Assembly: GCA_021778375.1 (NCBI GenBank)
Contig: JAJYCM010000044.1
Location: forward strand, 1-13,111
DNA: 13,111 nt
DNA from: Bacteroidota bacterium
GTDB lineage: Bacteria > Bacteroidota > Ignavibacteria > Ignavibacteriales > Ignavibacteriaceae
Direction: 5' to 3'
Shown: piece by piece, positions 5,783-13,111 of the stretch
How the letters are laid out: each line of letters opens with the position of its first letter
Position numbering within the stretch: position 1 is the stretch's first letter
Notes under the pieces: model-generated
What the model was told of the DNA's origin: nothing
The model's database searches: none
The model's input: only the letters and a program-made list of their open reading frames with translations
Position numbers and translations under genes: made by a program

Positions 5783-7606
5783 ATGTCAGAAACCTCAAAT
5801 GATGCAAAGAAATATTCAGCAACCATAAATGACTTTGAAAAGGCAAAGAAAAACTTCAATGATGAAGAATATTCGCAGGAAGAATTCTTAACATTAGCGA
5901 AGCTTTATACTGAGTCTTTCAAAGACGTAAAAGAAGGTGAATTAGTAAGAGGGAGAATCGTTCGTATACAGGGTGATAATGTAATTTTGGATGTCGGATT
6001 CAAGTCTGAAGGCTCAATACCTAAAAACGAGTTTCACGAATCTGAAGAAATAAAAATAGGCAAAGAAGTTGAAGTTGTTCTGGAGAGCGTAGAAGATCAG
6101 GAAGGTAATCTCGTTTTAAGTAAAATAAGAGCCGATTTCTTAAGGATCTGGGATAAAGTAGTTAGGGCTCACGAAACAGGAGAAATAATTCAAGGAAAAA
6201 TTCTTAAAAGAATTAAAGGTGGCATGGTAGTAGACTTAATGGGAATGGAAGCATTTCTTCCGGGATCGCAAATTGACATCCGTCCTATCCGAGATTTTGA
6301 CGCATTCGTTGGTCAAACGATGGATTTTAAGGTTGTAAAAGTAAATATTCCGACAGAAAATGTTGTTGTTTCGCATAAAGTTTTGGTTGAAGAAGAAATT
6401 GCCGATCAGCGTTTTGCTATATTAAACAGTCTTGAAAAAGGTCAGATACTTGAAGGAACTGTAAAAGCTATTACAGATTTCGGTGTATTTGTTGACCTTG
6501 GCGGAGTTGATGGTTTAATACACATTACAGATCTTAGTTGGGGAAGAATTAATCATCCAAATGAAGTAGTCAAACTTGACCAAACGATTAAAATTTTAGT
6601 GACAGATTTTGACGAAGAGAAAAAGAGAATTTCATTAAGTCTTAAAAAATTATTACCTCATCCATGGGAAGATATTGAGAGCAAATATAAAATTGGCGAC
6701 AAAGTTTCCGGTCGCGTTGTATCTCTTACAGACTATGGGGCATTTATTGAGATTGAAAAAGGAATTGAGGGTTTGATTCACAATTCAGAAATGAGCTGGA
6801 CACAGCACATCAAACATCCTTCTCAAGTTGTTGCAATGGGACAAGTTCTTGAAGCCGTTATTTTAAGTCTCGATAAAGATGAGAAGAAAATATCACTCGG
6901 CATAAAACAAATGGAACCGGATCCATGGGAAACATTAATGCTGAAATATCCAGTTGGATCAAGACATTCAGGTATAGCCCGCAATCTAACAAACTTTGGC
7001 ATATTTGTAGAACTTGAGCCAGGTGTAGACGGTTTGGTTCATATTTCTGATCTTTCGTGGACAAAGAAGATTCGCCATCCAGGTGAAGTTGTGAAGAAAG
7101 GCGAAAAGCTTGAAGTATTAGTCCTTGGTGTAGATGTTGACCAAAGAAAAATCTCTTTGGGACATAAGCAAGTCGAAGACAATCCGTGGGCTAATTTTGA
7201 GAAACTTTTTTCAGTAGGAACAATTACTCAAGGTAAAGTTGTAAGAATTATTGAAAAAGGTTTAATTGCCGAATTGCCTCAGGATGTTGATGGTTTTGTT
7301 CCGGTAACTCAATTAGCTACAAACAAGATCAAAAACATTGCAAACCACTTCCCTATTGACGATATGATTCCTTTGAAAGTCATAGAGTTTGATAAGGAAA
7401 ATAAAAAGATCGTATTAAGCGCAATAGCTGCATTAAAAGATAAATCTGAAGAAGAAATAAGAGCTTATTTAGATAAGCATAAATTTGATCGCGTTGGAAT
7501 CCAGGAAATTCAAAATGCAGACACCGGTTCAATAGACACGGCTGATTTTCCGATTTTCGAAGTTCCTGATGAAGGTCACTCATCTTCACATAATAAAAAT
7601 AATTAA
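5783..7606 (+). CDS. rpsA: 30S ribosomal protein S1, six S1 domains
   Basis: S1 binds mRNA at the ribosome platform and helps load structured or weakly Shine-Dalgarno-bearing messages. The 607-residue protein carries six S1 (OB-fold) repeats at about residues 50-118, 132-200, 218-288, 303-375, 389-462 and 476-550. Repeats 3-5 have the classical RNA-binding signature (FGVFVDLGGVDGLIH, YGAFIEIEKGIEGLIH, FGIFVELEPGVDGLVH) and strongly similar LSW / HP motifs. The PHPWED, PDPWET and DNPWAN linkers between the last four repeats are themselves repeated. Repeats 1, 2 and 6 are more diverged; the first two normally serve ribosome docking. An acidic/polar N-terminal extension of about 50 residues and a 55-residue C-terminal tail flank the repeats. 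The strong AGGAGG site and ATG fix the start, and the gene ends at its own terminator. Confidence 0.97.
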   Translation: MSETSNDAKKYSATINDFEKAKKNFNDEEYSQEEFLTLAKLYTESFKDVKEGELVRGRIVRIQGDNVILDVGFKSEGSIPKNEFHESEEIKIGKEVEVVLESVEDQEGNLVLSKIRADFLRIWDKVVRAHETGEIIQGKILKRIKGGMVVDLMGMEAFLPGSQIDIRPIRDFDAFVGQTMDFKVVKVNIPTENVVVSHKVLVEEEIADQRFAILNSLEKGQILEGTVKAITDFGVFVDLGGVDGLIHITDLSWGRINHPNEVVKLDQTIKILVTDFDEEKKRISLSLKKLLPHPWEDIESKYKIGDKVSGRVVSLTDYGAFIEIEKGIEGLIHNSEMSWTQHIKHPSQVVAMGQVLEAVILSLDKDEKKISLGIKQMEPDPWETLMLKYPVGSRHSGIARNLTNFGIFVELEPGVDGLVHISDLSWTKKIRHPGEVVKKGEKLEVLVLGVDVDQRKISLGHKQVEDNPWANFEKLFSVGTITQGKVVRIIEKGLIAELPQDVDGFVPVTQLATNKIKNIANHFPIDDMIPLKVIEFDKENKKIVLSAIAALKDKSEEEIRAYLDKHKFDRVGIQEIQNADTGSIDTADFPIFEVPDEGHSSSHNKNN

Positions 7607-7628
7607 CAGTTATCGGCGAAGTAAAATT

Positions 7629-7662
7629 AGAGCGGGAAAAATATTCCCGCTCTTTGATTTTT
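7629..7662 (+). terminator. Intrinsic terminator of rpsA
   Basis: AGAGCGGGAA (7629-7638) and TTCCCGCTCT (7644-7653) form a perfect 10-bp stem with a 5-base loop, and TTGATTTTT follows. It starts 22 bases after the rpsA stop. The T tract is interrupted by GA, so some readthrough into mtaB, whose ATG lies 18 bases further on, is plausible. Confidence 0.88.
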
Positions 7663-7671
7663 AAAATAGAC

Positions 7672-9003
7672 ATGCATAACAAAATCGCATTACAAACCTT
7701 AGGATGTAAACTTAACTTTTCCGAGACATCTACGATAGGAAATCAATTTGTAAATTTTGGTTTTGAGGTAGTAGATTTTAAGGAAAAAGCAGACGTTTAT
7801 CTTTTCAATACATGTTCAGTTACAGAGAACGCAGAGCGGGAATGCAGGCAACTTGTACGAAGAGCGCTTCGTCAAAATCCGGAGGCATTTATTATTGTCA
7901 CAGGATGTTATGCACAGCTTCGTCCGGAAGAAATTGCTAAAATTGCCGGTGTCGATGTAGTCCTCGGAAGTAAAGAAAAACTGAACCTATTTTCGCTTAT
8001 AAATGATTTTGGGAAAAAAGATTTAGCATGCATTTTTGTTTCCCCTTTACAAGATCTAAATGAATTTGGGAAAGCTCAATCAACTGACGCCGATGACAGA
8101 ACCAGGGCTTATTTTAAGATTCAGGACGGATGTGATTATAAATGTACATTCTGCACAATTCCATTAGCCCGCGGTAAAAGCAGAAGCATGAAACCGGAAG
8201 AATTGATTTCTGAATTCAAACATTTAGTTAAATCAGGGTATAAAGAAATTATCCTTACCGGCGTGAATGTGGGTGATTACGGGACAACTTACCAAACAAA
8301 CTTATATACCCTTCTTCTTAAATTGATTGAAGTACCCGGAGATTTTAGAATTAGAATTAGCTCAATTGAGCCGAACTTACTATCGGATGAAATAATCAAC
8401 CTTACATCTCAGAGTAATAAAATGTGCAAACATTTTCATATACCGCTCCAAAGCGGTAGTTCAAAGATTTTGAAATTAATGCAGAGGCGATACAAAGTAT
8501 CAGATTATCAAAATTTAATCAAGAAAATCAATAATAAAATTACCGATATAGGAATCGGAGTAGATATAATCACCGGTTTTCCGGGAGAAACTGAAAATGA
8601 TTTTTTGGAGACCTATAATTTTCTTCGCGATTTACCAGTTTCATATTTACATGTTTTCACTTACTCCGAGCGTCCGGATACTAAAGCAATCACTATGGAG
8701 GGCGAAGTAAATTCCTTTGAAAGGAAGCGAAGGACAAATATGCTTAGAATATTAAGTGAAAAAAAGAAGCAAGAGTTTTATAAAAAGATGATCGGAAAGG
8801 AATTAGAAATTTTATTCGAAGCCGAAAATGACCACGGCATAATAAAAGGCTTTTCTTCCAACTATGTTCGTGTTTCCCACAAATTTGACACTTCATTGGT
8901 AAATGAGATTTCAAGAGTAGAAATTACAAACGTAAAAGATGGTAATTTATGCGAAGGAAAAATAAAAGGCATTCAAAAATCAATTGAATTAATTGCTTGT
9001 TAA
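7672..9003 (+). CDS. mtaB: tRNA (N6-threonylcarbamoyladenosine37-C2) methylthiotransferase MtaB
   Basis: MtaB is a radical-SAM enzyme that adds a methylthio group to t6A at position 37 of ANN-decoding tRNAs, stabilising codon-anticodon pairing. The 443-residue product has the N-terminal methylthiotransferase domain, whose auxiliary-cluster cysteines are Cys12 (TLGCKLN), Cys48 (NTCSVT) and Cys79 (TGCYAQ). The radical-SAM cluster CDYKCTFC has Cys154, Cys158 and Cys161, and a TRAM-like tail follows from about residue 380. TLGCKLN and NTCSVT point to MtaB rather than MiaB or RimO. I choose ATG 7672; the upstream in-frame TTG at 7654 directly abuts the rpsA terminator stem and adds only six residues. 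No ribosome binding site is visible and no clear promoter fits between the terminator and the start. Confidence 0.94.
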   Translation: MHNKIALQTLGCKLNFSETSTIGNQFVNFGFEVVDFKEKADVYLFNTCSVTENAERECRQLVRRALRQNPEAFIIVTGCYAQLRPEEIAKIAGVDVVLGSKEKLNLFSLINDFGKKDLACIFVSPLQDLNEFGKAQSTDADDRTRAYFKIQDGCDYKCTFCTIPLARGKSRSMKPEELISEFKHLVKSGYKEIILTGVNVGDYGTTYQTNLYTLLLKLIEVPGDFRIRISSIEPNLLSDEIINLTSQSNKMCKHFHIPLQSGSSKILKLMQRRYKVSDYQNLIKKINNKITDIGIGVDIITGFPGETENDFLETYNFLRDLPVSYLHVFTYSERPDTKAITMEGEVNSFERKRRTNMLRILSEKKKQEFYKKMIGKELEILFEAENDHGIIKGFSSNYVRVSHKFDTSLVNEISRVEITNVKDGNLCEGKIKGIQKSIELIAC

Positions 9004-9025
9004 TCATAAAATTGAAATTAAAAAC

Positions 9026-9760
9026 ATGAAAAAAATTCTTTTATTCGTTTTACTGTTTTCAGCAAATTATTTCCCACAAACACTTACTTCTACAAAGCAA
9101 TTACTTTTAGAAAATTCAATCATAAAAAATCAGCCGGAGAGGGAACTTCGACAAATATCATTTACTAGCTCTACCTACGGTAAAAAGAATGCAGGGCTGG
9201 CAATTTTACTATCGGCTATATTGCCCGGAATGGGAGAACTTTACGCAGATTCTTATTCCAGCGGAAAATACTTTACAGTTGCAGACGGTGCACTATGGGG
9301 AATTTATTTTGGAATGAACACTTACGGCAGCTGGCTTCAAGACAGATATAAAGCTTATGCAGTTACAACAGGTGGTGTAAATGCACAGGGCAAAGGCGAT
9401 TCTTATTATGCGACGATCGGAGATTATTCCAACATTGACCAATATAATAACACGCAGGTTTTATCCGGGACTTTTAATCAAATGTATGGAGCACAATATT
9501 ATTGGAATTGGCAAACAGACAACCAGCGAAAGACATACCGTAACATGTGGTATTCCAGCGAGCAAGCAAAAAACAATTTAAGATTTGTAGTGGGAGCATT
9601 AATATTAAACCGGATTGCAAGTGCAATTAATGCAGCCCGATTGGTTGCTTTGTTCAATAAAAGACAAGCGGATGAAACAAGCTGGAATTTCTCGGTTGAT
9701 TTTGGTAATCCGACAGGGTTATCTTCAAATCTTAATTTCAATTTTCAAACAAGCTTTTAA
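9026..9760 (+). CDS. DUF5683-like membrane protein, function unknown
   Basis: I do not know the function of this 244-residue protein. It begins with a short signal-like stretch (MKKILLFVLLFSANYFPQ, 1-18). A hydrophobic segment at about 56-73 includes ILPGMGELY, which resembles the PGLGQxY motif of the DUF5683 family common in Bacteroidota and relatives. More hydrophobic segments lie at about 82-98 and 186-210. The middle (about 110-180) is rich in Tyr, Gln, Asn and Trp, and the end (NFSVDFGN...LNFNFQTSF) alternates like a beta strand. The ATG at 9026 is preferred to an in-frame TTG at 8993 because it starts at the signal and avoids overlapping mtaB. The TAA stop is directly followed by the ATG of the response regulator, suggesting translational coupling and a possible link to envelope sensing. 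Confidence 0.75.
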   Translation: MKKILLFVLLFSANYFPQTLTSTKQLLLENSIIKNQPERELRQISFTSSTYGKKNAGLAILLSAILPGMGELYADSYSSGKYFTVADGALWGIYFGMNTYGSWLQDRYKAYAVTTGGVNAQGKGDSYYATIGDYSNIDQYNNTQVLSGTFNQMYGAQYYWNWQTDNQRKTYRNMWYSSEQAKNNLRFVVGALILNRIASAINAARLVALFNKRQADETSWNFSVDFGNPTGLSSNLNFNFQTSF

Positions 9761-10432
9761 ATGAGAATTTTAATAGTTGAGGACGAAAAAAAAGTAGCTT
9801 CCTTCATAAAAAAAGGAATGGAGGAAGAATATTTTACCGCTGATGTTGCACTAGACGGCAAAGAAGGATTAAAGATGGCAACTTCAGAAGATTATGATGC
9901 AATAATAATGGATATAATGCTTCCGTTCATTGACGGTATATCTCTTCTGAAAGAAATCAGGAAAAGAGAGATTATAACCCCGGTTTTGATGCTAACCGTA
10001 AAAGACAGCTTAAAAGACAAAGTAGAAGGATTGGACGCTGGAGCTGATGATTATCTTACTAAACCTTTTGCCTTTGAAGAACTAGTAGCAAGAATAAGAG
10101 CTTTATTAAGAAGACATGAATCATCGAAAGCTCCGACGCTTCATGTCGGTGAATTAGTTCTTGACTTGCAATCGCATAAAGTATTAAGAGGCGAACAGGA
10201 AATTCTTTTAACTCCGAAAGAATATGCTATTTTAGAATATCTGATGAGAAATTCAAACAAAGTAATTTCAAGGACAAAATTGATTGAACATGTATACGAA
10301 TACCATTTTGATCCTGAAACAAATATTATAGATGTTTATATTAATAAAGTTCGCGCTAAAGTTGATAACAACTTTGATAAACCGCTAATTCATACTATAC
10401 GAGGAATTGGATACATAATAAAAGATGAATAA
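9761..10432 (+). CDS. OmpR/PhoB-family response regulator
   Basis: This is a cytoplasmic transcription factor activated by phosphorylation from the adjacent kinase. The 223-residue protein has a receiver domain (1-118) with acidic Glu7/Asp8, phospho-acceptor Asp51 in IIMDIMLP, Thr79 and Lys101 in the LTKPF motif. A winged-helix DNA-binding domain (about 128-222) ends in the typical HTIRGIGYIIKDE. Overall it looks like the CusR/CopR-type branch, but the stimulus and target genes cannot be read from the sequence. Its ATG directly follows the TAA of the DUF5683-like gene (TAAATG) with no ribosome binding site, so translation probably depends on the upstream gene. The kinase follows after 17 bases. 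Confidence 0.94.
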   Translation: MRILIVEDEKKVASFIKKGMEEEYFTADVALDGKEGLKMATSEDYDAIIMDIMLPFIDGISLLKEIRKREIITPVLMLTVKDSLKDKVEGLDAGADDYLTKPFAFEELVARIRALLRRHESSKAPTLHVGELVLDLQSHKVLRGEQEILLTPKEYAILEYLMRNSNKVISRTKLIEHVYEYHFDPETNIIDVYINKVRAKVDNNFDKPLIHTIRGIGYIIKDE

Positions 10433-10449
10433 TTATTTATCGTACAGCC

Positions 10450-11907
10450 ATGAATAAGCTAAGACTTTTCGTTTCTTCCACAAGATTTAAGGCTACAATC
10501 TGGTACTCATCATTATTTTTAATTTTGGAAATTTTGTTGGGGGCCTTGATCTATCTTTACCTATATAATACACTTTTAGATAACCTTGACCTTGGTCTGA
10601 AAAACCAAGCCAAAGCAATATTGCACCATGTTGTCGAGAAACATAAGGATATAGATAACTTCGTACCGGATTCAGTCTATGCAAGTCCCGAAGACCTAAT
10701 TTGGGATGTTATTTACAATGAAGTTGCGCTCAATCAAAGAAACAACTACATTCAAATTAACGCTAAAGACAAAATAGTATTTAAGTCGGCAAACCTTCAG
10801 GATGATACACTTTCCTTTCCTTCAAAAAATGCGGCGGTGAATTTATTTAGTTTTACAGACACAACTTTATCTCAAAAACCGATTAGGTGTGTTAAGCTAA
10901 ATGAGGGTCAATATAAAATATTTGTTGCCTTTCCGATTCATCAGATTATTCAAACGCTAACAAGTTTAGTACATATATTTGAACTTTTAGCGCCTATATT
11001 TATTATAATCTCAATAATCGGAGGCGGTATAATTTCAGCCAAATCACTTTCAAGAATTGACGCAATAATTAAGAAGACAGAGGAGATTACCGCACTTAAT
11101 CTTGACGAAAAAATTATCGGGGAAAAATATAGCGATGAATACGGCAGGCTTGTTAAGAAGATGAATGAAATGATCAGCAGGATTAAAACTTCAATCGATT
11201 ATATGAACCAATTTTCAATTTCGGCTGCTCATGAATTGAAGACGCCTCTTACAATATTGCGCGGAGAAACAGAAATTGCGTTAAAATCCCGCAAGACACC
11301 TGAAGAGTATATTGAAGTCTTAAAAAGTAATTATGAAGAGACCATAAGACTGACAAAAATTATCGACAATCTTTTCTTCATATCAAAAATCGATCATTCT
11401 TTAATTGATATAAATAAATCACCGCTATATATTGATGATTTCCTAAAAACCGTTACCGAGAGTTTAAGGATTTTGGGAATTGAAAAGGGAATCACCTTAA
11501 CAGTCATTCCCTCTTCAAATTCCTTAGTAGAAATTGATAAAGAATTAATGACACAGGCTTTTTCAAACTTGATTGATAATGCAATCAAATTTGGCGAAGA
11601 AAATAGTGAGATAATTATTAAGAGTGAAGCATACGAAAGCGATAAAATTAAATTGAGCGTAATTAATAAAGGAGAAGGTATCCCCGCAGAATCGCTGCCA
11701 AAAATATTCAATCGTTTCTACCGAGTGGAATCGTCGAGAAATAGAAGCACCGGCGGTGTCGGCTTGGGTCTTTCAGTTGTGAAAGCAATAGTGACCTGGC
11801 ATGGCGCGGAAATTATTGCAAAATCGGAAGCAAACAAAACTACCGAATTTTCAATTATTATAGCGAAAAGCCAACGCAATAAATTTCCGGAATCTCAAGC
11901 TGTATAA
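10450..11907 (+). CDS. Membrane sensor histidine kinase
   Basis: This is the sensor of the two-component pair. The 485-residue protein has TM1 at about 17-39, an extracytoplasmic domain at about 41-175 and TM2 at about 177-199. A HAMP linker (about 196-250) leads to the dimerisation domain with His261 (SAAHELKTPLT), followed by the ATPase domain. The N box is NLIDNAIKF (373-381, Asn377). The G1 box reads NKGEGIP (406-412), with Asn where many kinases have Asp; a variant is also seen in CusS-like kinases. The G2 box is GGVGLGLS (435-442). Architecture and the 17-base gap to an OmpR-type regulator suggest a CusS/EnvZ-class envelope sensor, but the ligand is unknown. No terminator follows before the convergent gene begins. 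Confidence 0.94.
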   Translation: MNKLRLFVSSTRFKATIWYSSLFLILEILLGALIYLYLYNTLLDNLDLGLKNQAKAILHHVVEKHKDIDNFVPDSVYASPEDLIWDVIYNEVALNQRNNYIQINAKDKIVFKSANLQDDTLSFPSKNAAVNLFSFTDTTLSQKPIRCVKLNEGQYKIFVAFPIHQIIQTLTSLVHIFELLAPIFIIISIIGGGIISAKSLSRIDAIIKKTEEITALNLDEKIIGEKYSDEYGRLVKKMNEMISRIKTSIDYMNQFSISAAHELKTPLTILRGETEIALKSRKTPEEYIEVLKSNYEETIRLTKIIDNLFFISKIDHSLIDINKSPLYIDDFLKTVTESLRILGIEKGITLTVIPSSNSLVEIDKELMTQAFSNLIDNAIKFGEENSEIIIKSEAYESDKIKLSVINKGEGIPAESLPKIFNRFYRVESSRNRSTGGVGLGLSVVKAIVTWHGAEIIAKSEANKTTEFSIIIAKSQRNKFPESQAV

Positions 11908-11912
11908 AAAAC

Positions 11913-12365
11913 TTATTTTTCTCCGAATAATTTCTCCCAACTTTCAGTCGAAAGGCTTGTATTCGCCTTCTCATCCTCTGCTTTCTTACTTAAAAGAGAA
12001 TTCAACATATCGGAAAATTCATTACTGGATAATACCTGACATCCATTAACGCGGGCAAAGTTTTTAATTTCCAAGTCCGATGATACAACAATAATATTTC
12101 TCGGATTTTTGGAAGAATCGATTTGACGTTTGATCTTTGCATCTGCTTTTTCGTTCATGCTATAAACAATTTTTATATTGGAAAGCTTCACAGGCATACT
12201 CTCATAACCATCAAAGTGGAGTGTAACATTGACCTTCCTTCCATAAAAGAAATCATCTATCATAAAGGCAAGCTTATCTCTTGTTGCTTGATTATTATTA
12301 AGTAATTTTTTGAAAGACTTAATTTTATAGATTAAATTATTCCCATCGATAATATAATTTTTCAT
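11913..12365 (-). CDS. NYN-domain (YacP/Rae1-like) putative endoribonuclease
   Basis: The 150-residue protein looks like the YacP/Rae1 group of NYN (PIN-like) domains; Rae1 of Bacillus subtilis is a ribosome-associated mRNA endonuclease. Acidic residues typical of the metal site are visible: Asp7 in YIIDGNNLI, Asp52 in LHFDGYES, Asp75 in KADAKI and Asp97 in VVSSDLEI. A charged tail of about 25 residues (KKAEDEKANTS...EKLFGEK) follows. I choose the ATG at 12365 because it puts the IIDGNN strand at the very N-terminus, as in the family. A TTG at 12392 would add nine residues, lies one base after the lptD stop, and has GGAAAG four bases upstream, so it is a real alternative. It is probably cotranscribed with lptD. 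The RNA target is unknown. Confidence 0.78.
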   Translation of the reverse strand: MKNYIIDGNNLIYKIKSFKKLLNNNQATRDKLAFMIDDFFYGRKVNVTLHFDGYESMPVKLSNIKIVYSMNEKADAKIKRQIDSSKNPRNIIVVSSDLEIKNFARVNGCQVLSSNEFSDMLNSLLSKKAEDEKANTSLSTESWEKLFGEK

Positions 12366-12393
12366 AAAAGGAGTTCGTGTATTTGTTATCAAT

Positions 12394-13111
12394 TTACTTT
12401 CCGTTATAAAATTGATCTCTCTTTGTAAGCTTCAAATCTTGAAGCTGCGGAGCTTTGACTCTAATTTCAAAATAATAACCCGAATAAATTCCAATCGGAT
12501 TCCAAGTAAAATTCATTTCCCAGCAATGTAAGTCCCTTGAAATTTTAATTTGGGGAGCAGCAAATTGATGAGCTTCAAAGTCGTAACTTCCGGCAAACGA
12601 AAGCTTCCAATTCGGAGTCAGATTGAAATCCAGGTTTGCGCTCATGTTTGATGTTTTTGTGGGGTTATATGGATCAACCTTTGAGTAAAGGAAATTATAA
12701 CTTATATACAAATTCCAGGGGATTGTGAAGTCAGCTTTTTTCTCAGAGTAAATTCCCTGATAAACGGTTTTATCTGATTGTTCTAAGGTATAAGCGCTTT
12801 CGGTGGAATTAGTTTTTTCTTTAGAAGAAGCCGATTTTAATTTATCTCCGGAGAGACTAGTCGATACAGAAAAATTAAAACTTGTAAGTCTTAATAAACC
12901 TTTCCCTTCATCGACCAAAAATTTATTTATTCTACTAATACCGGGAGCATAATCGTACATTGAAAAATTTGATGACCCTGAAAAATTAAGATAATCTCCA
13001 ACCTGAGTTCTATAGCTCAAATTTAAATCTGAAAATTTTAAGCTATCTGCGGCAAAGTTGTAACTCATGTTAGCCGAAAGATTGAGAAGTTGAATCTTAT
13101 TTTCCTTTGAA
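12394..13111 (-). CDS. lptD: LptD-like LPS-assembly outer-membrane protein, C-terminal part
   Basis: LptD is the outer-membrane beta-barrel that inserts lipopolysaccharide into the outer leaflet. Only the last 238 codons are in the window; the frame stays open past 13068, where an internal ATG occurs, to the edge, so the start lies outside. The visible part has alternating amphipathic strands rich in Asn, Ser, Tyr and Phe, as in an outer-membrane barrel. It ends in the conserved Bacteroidota/Chlorobi-type signature SRDLHCWEMNFTWNPIG, FEIRVKAPQLQDLKLTKR. A Ser/Lys/Glu-rich stretch (KSASSKEKTNSTESA) probably forms a surface loop or long turn. This belongs to the LptD family variant of the Bacteroidota side rather than the proteobacterial one. 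The NYN-domain gene follows immediately downstream. Confidence 0.85.
   Translation of the reverse strand, partial: SKENKIQLLNLSANMSYNFAADSLKFSDLNLSYRTQVGDYLNFSGSSNFSMYDYAPGISRINKFLVDEGKGLLRLTSFNFSVSTSLSGDKLKSASSKEKTNSTESAYTLEQSDKTVYQGIYSEKKADFTIPWNLYISYNFLYSKVDPYNPTKTSNMSANLDFNLTPNWKLSFAGSYDFEAHQFAAPQIKISRDLHCWEMNFTWNPIGIYSGYYFEIRVKAPQLQDLKLTKRDQFYNGK

Noticed and set aside
9381..9581. Overlapping 66-codon open frame inside the DUF5683-like gene.
   Set aside because: It is in an alternative frame fully within a credible gene, with no start context or recognisable protein features.
11901..11920. A/T-only inverted repeat between the convergent kinase and NYN genes as a bidirectional terminator.
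   Set aside because: The stem would be about five A-T pairs without any G-C pair, too weak to call an intrinsic terminator.
1..13111. CRISPR array, tRNA or rRNA gene, insertion sequence, prophage, defence or toxin-antitoxin system.
   Set aside because: No regularly spaced repeats, cloverleaf-like or rRNA-like sequence, transposase or integrase motifs, or defence-type gene pairs were seen; the content is continuous core genes.

Overview
The window reads as ordinary core chromosome of an AT-rich bacterium from the Fibrobacterota-Chlorobiota-Bacteroidota side of the tree. My best guess is Ignavibacteria or a close relative. The reasons are: (i) an LptD C-terminus with the Bacteroidota/Chlorobi-type ending (RDLHCWEM...LQDLK..KR), (ii) a DUF5683-like envelope protein, and (iii) a mixture of two genes with strong Shine-Dalgarno sites (lon, rpsA) and many with none. 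This assignment is inference from protein character, not from a marker-gene search.

Layout. Bases 1-115 hold a lon promoter region with a sigma70-like promoter and a 15-base palindrome. Plus-strand genes then run lon (TTG start), a free methionine-R-sulfoxide reductase (TTG start one base after the lon stop) and dnaX, probably one transcript. The 215-base gap 4756-4970 carries a degenerate palindromic repeat of about 88 bp and a Bacteroidota-like promoter for cmk. cmk is followed by rpsA, which has a structured AT-rich leader, six S1 domains and a clear hairpin terminator. mtaB begins only 18 bases after that hairpin. Next come a DUF5683-like membrane protein and an OmpR-type response regulator and histidine kinase pair; the DUF5683 stop abuts the regulator start. 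The last 1.2 kb is on the minus strand: the C-terminal part of lptD, cut by the window edge, followed by a YacP/Rae1-like NYN-domain nuclease that converges on the kinase gene with only 5 bases between stop codons.

Functional picture. Protein quality control (Lon), oxidative repair (fRMsr), the replication clamp loader (DnaX), CMP recycling (Cmk), translation (S1), tRNA modification (MtaB), envelope sensing (DUF5683 plus two-component system) and outer-membrane LPS export (LptD) are all housekeeping. I found no mobile element, CRISPR array, phage gene, defence system, tRNA or rRNA.

The most interesting signal is inside dnaX. A run of nine A residues lies just after the clamp-loader core, and both alternative reading frames stop within 2-3 codons of it. 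That is the architecture expected for slippage making a short gamma-like DnaX next to full-length tau.
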